Positions 8,074 to 13,967 of a DNA stretch of 13,967 nucleotides are shown one piece after another (the stretch's first letter is position 1; every line of letters begins with the position of its first letter). The notes under the pieces were generated by a model. The model saw only the letters and a program-made list of their open reading frames with translations, was not told the DNA's origin and did not search any database. The translations under genes were made by a program, and so were the position numbers. The stretch covers positions 1 to 13,967 of the forward strand of contig JAACEH010000010.1 of NCBI GenBank assembly GCA_011682595.1, read 5' to 3'. This DNA comes from Anaerolineaceae bacterium (lineage in GTDB: Bacteria; Planctomycetota; Phycisphaerae; FEN-1346; JAACEH01).

Positions 8074-8192
8074 TGGCTTCCTCCGGACGTGTGATTCTCC
8101 TTATTATTTCGGCAAGTCGAAAGGCTAAAGTTGCACAAAAACGATCGCCCCCCTCGCTTTCGAGCGGAACCTCCGGTCGCAGAAGCCCCCTA

Positions 8193-9308
8193 TTACAGTC
8201 GCCAGAGCATCAGCACCTCGGGCGTGCCCAGGCTGTTGATCGTCTCGCGGCTGATGTCAATGACCGGCCGGCTGTTGGCCCGAACCGACATGCCGAGAAG
8301 GTCCATCAGCGTCGGCTGGCGGCTGTACTGAATAACCCTTGCCCGGCTGATGCCGGCCAGGCGTTTGGCCTCCTCGATGGCGTCCTCGAGAACACCGATC
8401 TGGTCGATCAGGCGGTTGTCGACCGCCGCCTGGCCGACGTAGACGCGGCCGTCGGCCAGCTGACGGATCTGGCTGCGGGTCATGCCGGGCCGGCCTTCAG
8501 CGACCATGTCCAGAAACCGCTCGTAAACGGGCGTGATCAACGTGTCCTGGACATACTTGTGTTCCTCAACCGTCATGTCGCGGAAGCGGCTGGGGACGTC
8601 TTTGTACGGCCCGCTCTTGAAGATGACCGTTTTGATGCCCAGCTTGTCGCTCATCAGGCCCTCGACGTTGAAAATCTGGCCGATGACACCGATCGAACCG
8701 GTGATGGTGGTCGGCAGGGCATAAACCTTCTGGCCGGCCATGCTGACGTAGTAGCCGCCCGAAGCGGCCACCGATCCCATGTGAACGACAATTTTCTTGC
8801 CGCCGGCCGGCAGTTTCTTCAGCTCGCGGAGCATCATGTCCGAGGCCGTCGCTCCGCCGCCGGGAGAGTTTACTTTCAGGACCACCGCCTTGACGCTGTC
8901 GTCCGCCAGGGCCAGGGCCACCTGGCGTTTCAGGTAGCCGAAGTCGGCGCTCTGCATTCCGCCGAAAGCGCCCTTGATGGGGTACTCCGTGATGATGCCT
9001 TCCACGCGGATCAGGGCGATCGCGTCTTTGGTGTCGGCGCCCGTCACGAGGACCTTCTTCAAGGGCACGCCGTTGCCCGACGTGCCGCTGCCGCCGGCCT
9101 TGACCGCCAGGCCCAACAGCAGGAGGAGATTAAACACGACGCTGAGTCCCAGGAAGATCAACAGGAAACAGAGTCCCCCGCGGCCTCGTCGCGGGGGCTG
9201 TGGTGGCGAAACCTGCTGAGGAAGCGCCTGTCCCGGTCTCTGCTGAGGCGGGGGTTGAGGGGGCGGCGACTCCGGCTCGTGCGGTTGAATGGGGGGCATC
9301 TGGGTCAT
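8193..9308 (-). CDS. sppA: SppA-type signal peptide peptidase (family S49)
   Basis: The product is 371 residues of the short, single-domain type seen in Bacillus rather than the duplicated E. coli type. It is a membrane serine protease that degrades signal peptides left in the membrane after export. The catalytic Ser is in 'VAASGGYY' (Ser183). The catalytic Lys is Lys236 in 'SGPYKD', 53 residues later, matching the Ser/Lys spacing of the Bacillus enzyme within one residue. Other family marks are NSPGGG (147-152), TGSIGVIG and the later 'ADGRVYVGQAA'. A proline- and glutamine-rich cytoplasmic tail (residues 1-45, ending in RRGRGG) precedes one membrane helix (about 46-68), so the protease domain faces the periplasm. 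The start at 9308 has AAAGGAGA with about 9 bases of spacing. The gene lies 115 bases after the VWA gene on the same strand. The proline-rich tail is unlike typical SppA and may bind a partner. Confidence 0.93.
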   Translation of the reverse strand: MTQMPPIQPHEPESPPPQPPPQQRPGQALPQQVSPPQPPRRGRGGLCFLLIFLGLSVVFNLLLLLGLAVKAGGSGTSGNGVPLKKVLVTGADTKDAIALIRVEGIITEYPIKGAFGGMQSADFGYLKRQVALALADDSVKAVVLKVNSPGGGATASDMMLRELKKLPAGGKKIVVHMGSVAASGGYYVSMAGQKVYALPTTITGSIGVIGQIFNVEGLMSDKLGIKTVIFKSGPYKDVPSRFRDMTVEEHKYVQDTLITPVYERFLDMVAEGRPGMTRSQIRQLADGRVYVGQAAVDNRLIDQIGVLEDAIEEAKRLAGISRARVIQYSRQPTLMDLLGMSVRANSRPVIDISRETINSLGTPEVLMLWRL

Positions 9309-9393
9309 GGTGATTTTCTCCTTTCGGCCGTCGTGTCCTGAGAGATCGTCGGCAACAAGACCCGGCGACCTCAGTAAGCTTCCCTTTGTCTGT

Positions 9394-9419
9394 CCGGTGA
9401 CCGCTCCGAGCGGCGCCGG
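9394..9419 (-). terminator. Hairpin after the VWA gene, possible weak terminator
   Basis: Just past the VWA stop codon (9424-9426) is a stem of CCGCT/AGCGG around a 3-base loop, flanked by pairing CCGG boxes. There is no T-run, so it may only attenuate read-through into sppA. Confidence 0.25.
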
Positions 9420-9423
9420 GTAC

Positions 9424-12400
9424 TTACACCTCGTCCACCTCGTCGGAGAATCCCTTAGTGCGCTGCTGGGCGCGTCGCTTGGCCGCCAACAGACTCTCGG
9501 TCGTGCTCGGCGGCGCCGCATTCCGTTCTCCCTTGCCCTTGGCGCGTTTCAGTTCGACCACCTCGCCCTGGCCGGCCAGGGCCGCCTTTCCACGCGGCGC
9601 TCCGGTGGGGCGCTGGTCCTGGTGTTTAAGCAACGCTTCGCCGACCGGCAGATCTTCGATCCGCTCCTGCCGGCGGCGCGAGAGGTCGCGACTTTCCCTC
9701 AGCCGCGTCATCACCTGGTCGGCCTTGTCGCCGACGGCCTTGCTCAGCCGCTTGCGCCGCCCGGCCAGGAAGTCCGGCAGGACCAGCCGCCGCGAGGCGA
9801 CATCGACCACCAGCAGGCCCACGCCGACCACCAGCATGGCCACCCAGGCGCTCCGCAGGGCGCTGGCCGGCCGCTCTTTGCGCTTGAAGCTGCCGGCCAG
9901 GCGGCCTGGGACAAACCGGCCGCGCGTCAGGTCGGCCAGTTGCTGGAGCAGGACCAGGTTGGGCCCCGTGTCGCGGTACTCCGGCGGGTAGCTCAGCACC
10001 GCCCCGGCCGAGTCGACCACGCGGCCGGCCTCGTCGTCGACGATGCCGATCTGGTGCACGGCCTGGGTGACCTTGGCCTCGAAGTAACCGGCATACCGTC
10101 CGGGGCCCACCTGGTGCAGCGCCACCTTCCTGACCCCGGCCGACGGATCGGGCGAAATCACGCGGGCCGAGAGCATCCGCCCGTTGATGAACTCGCCGTC
10201 GCTGTCAATGGCATCGACGATGATCCGCACGCGGCTGCCGTCGACGACCGTCTGCGTGCGGATGTTGCGGCTGCGCGGCTGGCGCATCGTCCAGCGGACA
10301 ATCTGCGGCCAGAACTTATCGAACCCCCCCCAACCGATCCAGTCCTTCGACCAGCGGTCCTTGGCGTCGCTGGCAAAGACGGTCGCCTTGCCCAGCCCGT
10401 ACCGCCAGCGGGCCAGCAGCGGCTCGTCGTCCTTGGCCACCAGCAGCACCTCGCCCTTGGGCCGGGGCCGCGTGGCCACGTAGCCGTACAGCCGCGGGGC
10501 CGACGGCCAGTCGATGTTGTCGATCATCTCGGCACTGCCCACTTGGCCGGCCTGGAAGCCTTCCTTGACTTCGACGATCGCGTTGCGGCTGACGATATAG
10601 GTGTCCTTGGTGAAAATCTCCGGCAGGTCGCGGGCATTGCTGGTGATGTAGAAGCGGCCGTTGCCGTGCCGTTCGGCCAGGGTCCGCAAAAACGGAACGT
10701 CGGGGTCGCGGGGATCGCCCAGGCCGATCGAGGTCAGCGTGATATTATGCACCCGCAGGTAGTCGTCGGCCATCTTGAAGCAGCCGTTCTGCTGCTCGCT
10801 GTCCCGGGTGTCGGCAAAGAGGATGACGTGCTTGGACTGGGCGTCCGATTTCTTGAGTTCCTCGTAAGCGGCGTAGAGGCCGGTCTTGACGAAGATGCCG
10901 CCGCCACCGGGACGGTTCCGCAGAACGTCCCTGGTCAGGCGGGACTTGTTGGGGCCGGTCATGTAGCGGAGCTTGCCGCCGACCCACTTGGGCGAGGTGT
11001 CGGTCATGCAGACGGCCGCCTGGTCGTAGTAATCCAGCAGGGAGATCGCGTTGGCGCAGGCCTGGTTGGCCAGGTCCATCTTTGTCGTCGAGCCGCCGAC
11101 CGTCGCGCCCATGCTGCCCGACTGGTCGACCACGATGACCAGGGCCAGGCTGGCCAGGTGCTTCTCGCGGTCCAGGTGCAGGTCGACCGGCAGGATCCGC
11201 TCGATCGGCGTGTCGACGTAGCCGCCGGTGGTCAGACTCATTTGGCCGCCGATCATGATCAGCCCGCCGCCCAGTTCCTTGACGTAGTTCTGAAACAACT
11301 TCATCTGGTCGCTGCTCATGGCGCTGGCCGGAATGTCGCTCAGTATCACGCAGTCGTAGGGGGCCAGGTCCTCGATGGCCGAGGGAACGTTTCGCATGCT
11401 CCCGGTCTTGAGGGTGAAGCCGCCCTTGCCGCGAGCGGCACCGTCCCGAAGCGCTTGTCGCAGCCGCCGGGCATGCTCGGGGTAGCCCTCCAGGTACAGG
11501 ACGCGGGATTCGCCGTAAACCTGCGTGTAGGCCAGCCCCGTGTTGTTCTCCACAACGTCGTCGCTGCCGGCCGGCGGCTCGACTATGACCTCCCAGCGGT
11601 AGAACCCCGGCTCCTCCACGGTGTCGCTGGCCACGTCGATAAGGTTGGTTCCCTTGTCCAGGGCGACCGTCCCTTCGGCGATGGCCTCACCGTCGCGATA
11701 GACGCGGACCATGGTCTCGGTGGCCCGCGTGGACTCGATCCTGACCTTGATCCTGACCGGCTGGTTGGGGCGGGCCCTCTGTGGCACGAACATGCCGCTG
11801 ACCACCACGTCGGCCCCATAGGTGGCCGCCAGCGGGCAGGTCAGGATGTCGATCTCGGCTGCCGCCGCCGCCCGGGCCTCTATGCGGGCGTCGCCCAGGT
11901 TTTCGTTGCCGTCGCTGAGCAGGACGATTCGCTTCTGGTAGCCGCGGGGAAACTGGCTGGCCGCAAAGCGGATGGCCCGGCCGATGTTCGTGAAGTCGCC
12001 GACCTGCGGGTCGATCGGCCTGAACTTAAAAGCGGTGTCCCTGACGCTCGAAGCGCGGACCAGCAGCGGCCTCTGGCCGAAGACGATGACGCCGAAGCGG
12101 TCGCCCTTTTTCATCTGCAGCAGTTCGCCGACGATCTGCTTGCGGGCCACCGCCAGGGCCTTGGGCAGTCCGCGTCCCGAACCGCCGCCGGACTCGTCCC
12201 GGCCGGCCACCTCGAGCGGCCCCGTGCTCTTGCTGCCGTCGACCAGGAAGAAGACGCACAGGTCGTTGCTGTGGCGGGCCCAGCGGAGGTCGGCCAGACT
12301 CAGCACCACCAGCAAAACCAGGGCTACGCGGACAACCGTCGAGAGCCACCAGCGGCCGCCGCCCAGCGGGGCCCTGGTCGTCCAGGCCAGGTAGCCCATC

Positions 12401-12462
12401 GGCGCCAGCACCAGCAGCAGCAACAGGGCCCAGGGCCGGCCGAATTCCAGGGGAAGACTCAT
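9424..12462 (-). CDS. Large membrane protein with two VWA domains and a glutamine-amidotransferase-like domain
   Basis: The product is 1012 residues. Order: two N-terminal membrane helices (about 9-27 and 41-58); a first von Willebrand A domain from residue 70 with MIDAS D75-G-S-K-S, T158 and D184; a beta-rich linker (about 215-310); a glutamine-amidotransferase-like segment (about 318-435, with 'VLYLEGYPEHARRLRQAL' and 'DCVILSDIPAS') into which a second VWA domain is inserted (about 440-620, MIDAS D446-Q-S-G-S, T527 and D551); the amidotransferase-like fold resumes at about 655-725; a third membrane helix (about 871-888); and a charged cytoplasmic tail. The amidotransferase part lacks an obvious catalytic Cys context and probably acts as a scaffold. 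The soluble middle should lie in the periplasm. VWA domains bind protein partners through a metal. The start at 12462 lacks a good Shine-Dalgarno, but the promoter at 12526-12554 rules out the upstream ATG at 12570. It heads the leftward set with sppA. The molecular role is unknown. Confidence 0.82.
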   Translation of the reverse strand: MSLPLEFGRPWALLLLLVLAPMGYLAWTTRAPLGGGRWWLSTVVRVALVLLVVLSLADLRWARHSNDLCVFFLVDGSKSTGPLEVAGRDESGGGSGRGLPKALAVARKQIVGELLQMKKGDRFGVIVFGQRPLLVRASSVRDTAFKFRPIDPQVGDFTNIGRAIRFAASQFPRGYQKRIVLLSDGNENLGDARIEARAAAAAEIDILTCPLAATYGADVVVSGMFVPQRARPNQPVRIKVRIESTRATETMVRVYRDGEAIAEGTVALDKGTNLIDVASDTVEEPGFYRWEVIVEPPAGSDDVVENNTGLAYTQVYGESRVLYLEGYPEHARRLRQALRDGAARGKGGFTLKTGSMRNVPSAIEDLAPYDCVILSDIPASAMSSDQMKLFQNYVKELGGGLIMIGGQMSLTTGGYVDTPIERILPVDLHLDREKHLASLALVIVVDQSGSMGATVGGSTTKMDLANQACANAISLLDYYDQAAVCMTDTSPKWVGGKLRYMTGPNKSRLTRDVLRNRPGGGGIFVKTGLYAAYEELKKSDAQSKHVILFADTRDSEQQNGCFKMADDYLRVHNITLTSIGLGDPRDPDVPFLRTLAERHGNGRFYITSNARDLPEIFTKDTYIVSRNAIVEVKEGFQAGQVGSAEMIDNIDWPSAPRLYGYVATRPRPKGEVLLVAKDDEPLLARWRYGLGKATVFASDAKDRWSKDWIGWGGFDKFWPQIVRWTMRQPRSRNIRTQTVVDGSRVRIIVDAIDSDGEFINGRMLSARVISPDPSAGVRKVALHQVGPGRYAGYFEAKVTQAVHQIGIVDDEAGRVVDSAGAVLSYPPEYRDTGPNLVLLQQLADLTRGRFVPGRLAGSFKRKERPASALRSAWVAMLVVGVGLLVVDVASRRLVLPDFLAGRRKRLSKAVGDKADQVMTRLRESRDLSRRRQERIEDLPVGEALLKHQDQRPTGAPRGKAALAGQGEVVELKRAKGKGERNAAPPSTTESLLAAKRRAQQRTKGFSDEVDEV

Positions 12463-12525
12463 TGTCGCGGTTTCCACCAAAGGTGACTTCGCATTCGGAG
12501 CCTTTCCGCAGTGGGTAATAAACCG

Positions 12526-12554
12526 ATTATAAGGGCTGACGCCCGGCGGGTCAA
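12526..12554 (-). promoter_or_regulatory. Strong sigma-70-type promoter of the VWA/sppA set
   Basis: On the - strand the -35 box is TTGACC (12554-12549, 5 of 6 consensus) and the -10 box is a perfect TATAAT (12531-12526), with 17 bases between them. Transcription would begin near 12519, giving a leader of about 57 bases before the start codon at 12462. Confidence 0.75.
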
Positions 12555-12584
12555 TCGAACGACTTGACATCGAACGACTTGACA
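12555..12584 (+). repeat. Perfect 15-bp tandem repeat in the divergent promoter region
   Basis: TCGAACGACTTGACA occurs twice with no gap (12555-12569 and 12570-12584). Each copy ends in a TTGACA box. The second copy supplies the -35 of the rightward promoter, and the first abuts the -35 of the leftward promoter. It may be a simple duplication or a tandem operator. Confidence 0.9.
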
Positions 12585-12607
12585 GTCTGCACGTCCTGGC
12601 CTACCAT
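12579..12607 (+). promoter_or_regulatory. Sigma-70-type promoter of the URO-D-like/thioredoxin reductase pair
   Basis: A perfect TTGACA -35 (12579-12584) is followed after 17 bases by TACCAT (12602-12607, 4 of 6 for the -10). Transcription would start near 12614, about 33 bases before the ATG at 12647. The upstream copy of TTGACA (12564-12569) has no -10 at the right distance. Confidence 0.6.
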
Positions 12608-12646
12608 CACCCCAAGTGAACCTTATGCGCAATTGGAGAGCATCGA

Positions 12647-13651
12647 ATGAGCCAGCCCCTGAGCAAACGAGAACGTCTGACCCGAGTGGTTAACGGCCGG
12701 CAGGTCGATCGGCTTCCCTTCAGCCTTTGGCGGCACTTCTACGTCGAGGAGACCGGGCCCGAGTCGCTGGCCCGGGTGCTGGCCGACTGGCACCGGCAGT
12801 TCGACTTCGATTACTGCAAGATCAACGTCCGGGCCCAGTACCACACCGAAGGCTGGGGATGCAAGTTCGAGTATTCCGGCGCCGAACACGTCAAGCCGAC
12901 TCTGCTCGAGCCGGCCGTCAGGGAGGCGGCCGACTACGGGGGCCTCGAGGTGCTCGATCCGTGGGCCTGGCCGCTCGGCGAGATGCTGGAGGTTATCAAG
13001 CTTCTGCGGTCCGAGCTGGGCCCCGACGAGGTCCTGTTGATGACGGTCTTCAACCCGATGAGCATCGCCCTGGACCTGGCCGGCGGCGCGGACCGCCTGG
13101 CGGCGGCTATCACCGACGACCCCACGGCTGTGCACCGCGGGTTGCGGGCCATCACCGACACCTTCCGCGATTTTGTTTCCCTCTGCCTGGAGCAGGGGGC
13201 CGACGGGCTGTTCTTCGCCACCACGCACGCGGGCACAGCCGACAATTTCACCCGCGAGCAGTACGAGGAATTCGGGCGGCCCTACGACCTGGAGATTCTC
13301 GAAGCCGTCGACGGGGCCTTCCTGAACATGCTGCACGTCTGCAAGTCGAACGCCTACGTCCGCGAGCTGGCCGACTATCCCGTCCAGGCCATCAACTGGG
13401 ACACCAACGATCCGACCAACCCCACCTTGGCCGACCTGCGTTTCGCCTGCGACGGCCGGGCCCTGGTCGGCGGCCTGTCGCGCGAGCTCTTTGCCGTCCA
13501 AGGCGCGGGCCAGGCCCTGGCCGACGAACTGGCCGCGGCGCGAGAGATGATGGGCCGGTGGCCGTTCATCGTCGGGTCAACCTGCACGATTCCGACCGAG
13601 ACGCGGACCGAGAACATCGAGGCGGTGGTGCGGGCGCTTTCGACCGCCTGA
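12647..13651 (+). CDS. URO-D superfamily protein, probably a zinc/corrinoid-type methyltransferase rather than HemE
   Basis: The product is 334 residues, close to the usual length of uroporphyrinogen decarboxylase. The superfamily is a TIM barrel that includes HemE and the methylcobamide:coenzyme M methyltransferases (MtaA/CmuA type). The HemE substrate-binding 'RQAGR' loop is absent; the equivalent place reads [10 protein letters not shown] (residues 22-31). The late 'HG' motif of HemE is replaced by 'GSTCTIP' (310-316). Instead there is a His-x-Cys (H230-V-C232) and a distal Cys313, which match the H-x-C...C zinc ligands of the methyltransferase branch. This favours methyl or thiol chemistry over heme synthesis; no substrate can be named. 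The start has GGAG with 8 bases of spacing. The next gene begins 28 bases after the stop, so the two are probably co-transcribed from the promoter at 12579-12607. Confidence 0.82.
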   Translation: MSQPLSKRERLTRVVNGRQVDRLPFSLWRHFYVEETGPESLARVLADWHRQFDFDYCKINVRAQYHTEGWGCKFEYSGAEHVKPTLLEPAVREAADYGGLEVLDPWAWPLGEMLEVIKLLRSELGPDEVLLMTVFNPMSIALDLAGGADRLAAAITDDPTAVHRGLRAITDTFRDFVSLCLEQGADGLFFATTHAGTADNFTREQYEEFGRPYDLEILEAVDGAFLNMLHVCKSNAYVRELADYPVQAINWDTNDPTNPTLADLRFACDGRALVGGLSRELFAVQGAGQALADELAAAREMMGRWPFIVGSTCTIPTETRTENIEAVVRALSTA

Positions 13652-13679
13652 CCTGCCGCCAGAGCGACCGAGGGCAGCC

Positions 13680-13967
13680 ATGACAAGTGACAGCGAGCCG
13701 ATAGCCGGGCGGCAAGGACAGGTCTACGACTGCATCATCGTCGGCGGCGGACCGACGGGTCTGGCGGCGGCCATTTACAGCACGCGGGAACAACTCAAGA
13801 CGGTCATCATCGAGAAGATGATCCCCGGCGGGCAGATTCTGACCACCGCCCAGGTGGAAAACTACCCCGGCTTCCCCGACCCCATCAGCGGGTGGGAACT
13901 CACCGAGCGGCTGGTCACCCAGGCCAAGCGGTTCGGGGCCGAGATTCGCGAGCGGACCGAGGTGACA
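13680..13967 (+). CDS. Thioredoxin reductase-like flavoprotein, 5' part only
   Basis: The first 96 residues are in the window and the gene runs off the end. Thioredoxin reductase passes electrons from NADPH through FAD to thioredoxin. What is visible is the N-terminal FAD-binding fold: a hydrophobic strand then [10 protein letters not shown] (about residues 22-31), the E-K acidic strand end (about 45-46), and the family-typical 'GGQI' followed by 'VENYPGFP' (around residues 50-66). The redox CxxC and the NADPH domain lie beyond the window, so another pyridine-nucleotide disulphide oxidoreductase such as a ferredoxin:NADP+ reductase-type relative cannot be excluded. The ATG at 13680 has a GAGGG site 5 bases upstream. 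The first 15 residues are a polar extension before the Rossmann strand. It follows the URO-D-like gene closely and is likely in its operon. Confidence 0.88.
   Translation, partial: MTSDSEPIAGRQGQVYDCIIVGGGPTGLAAAIYSTREQLKTVIIEKMIPGGQILTTAQVENYPGFPDPISGWELTERLVTQAKRFGAEIRERTEVT

Noticed and set aside
8074..8192. Possible separate promoter or terminator between sppA and the lipoprotein gene
   Set aside because: On the - strand there is an AATAAT-like -10 but no -35 at a fitting distance, and only a 4-bp hairpin well upstream of a short T-run. This is too weak to call.
9289..12486. A 1065-codon open frame on the + strand opposite the VWA gene
   Set aside because: It mirrors a well-supported gene with two MIDAS motifs and membrane helices. 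The antisense product is low-complexity and rich in Arg, Val, Asp and Gly.
12463..12570. Upstream start for the VWA gene at 12570
   Set aside because: It lies upstream of the strong leftward promoter, so that transcript would not include it.
12647..13651. Assignment as hemE (uroporphyrinogen decarboxylase)
   Set aside because: The conserved RQAGR loop and late His-Gly are missing, so the heme-pathway name would mislead.

Overview
The window looks like a contig from a GC-rich, Gram-negative-type bacterium, most likely of the Planctomycetota/PVC group and possibly a metagenome-assembled genome. The clues are a very large double-VWA membrane protein with a glutamine-amidotransferase-like core, a heparinase II/III-type lyase, a URO-D-family protein of the methyltransferase-like kind, several secreted proteins of unknown function and a lipoprotein. 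This assignment is inferred from protein style; no rRNA or marker gene is present.

Layout. (1) Positions 1 to about 2405 (+ strand) form a block of roughly 50% GC. It holds the frameshifted tail of a protein with a carboxypeptidase-regulatory-like beta-sandwich, then two tightly packed genes for secreted proteins of unknown function. The first has HEAT-like helices, and the second overlaps it by 4 bases. (2) At about 2400-2410 the sequence changes abruptly to about 67% GC and enters the middle of an ABC-transporter permease gene, which has lost its 5' part. The gene on the left has also lost its natural 3' end. This is a recombination, deletion or assembly junction. (3) 3230-5848 (- strand) encodes an 872-residue heparinase II/III-family lyase without a signal peptide, convergent with the permease remnant. 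(4) 6101-7153 (+ strand) encodes a secreted protein of unknown function behind a recognisable sigma-70-type promoter. (5) 7186-12462 (- strand) is a three-gene set, transcribed in the order VWA/glutamine-amidotransferase-like membrane protein, SppA-type signal peptide peptidase, helical lipoprotein. A near-perfect promoter (TTGACC-17-TATAAT) precedes the first gene. (6) Divergent from it, 12647-13967 (+ strand) carries a URO-D-family protein with a zinc-methyltransferase-like His/Cys signature, then the 5' end of a thioredoxin-reductase-like gene that runs off the window. The divergent intergenic region carries a perfect 15-bp tandem repeat that duplicates the -35 box of the rightward promoter.

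How the genes may work together. The leftward set is envelope-directed: two inner-membrane proteins and one lipoprotein, consistent with envelope proteolysis or quality control. The rightward pair is cytosolic and may combine one-carbon/corrinoid or thiol chemistry with redox supply. The lyase suggests use of uronic-acid-containing polysaccharide or oligosaccharide. These groupings are inferred from context. I found no CRISPR array, tRNA, rRNA, transposase or recognisable mobile element. The strongest anomalies are the chimeric junction near 2400, the methyltransferase-like signature in the URO-D homologue, and the divergent promoter with the duplicated -35 element.
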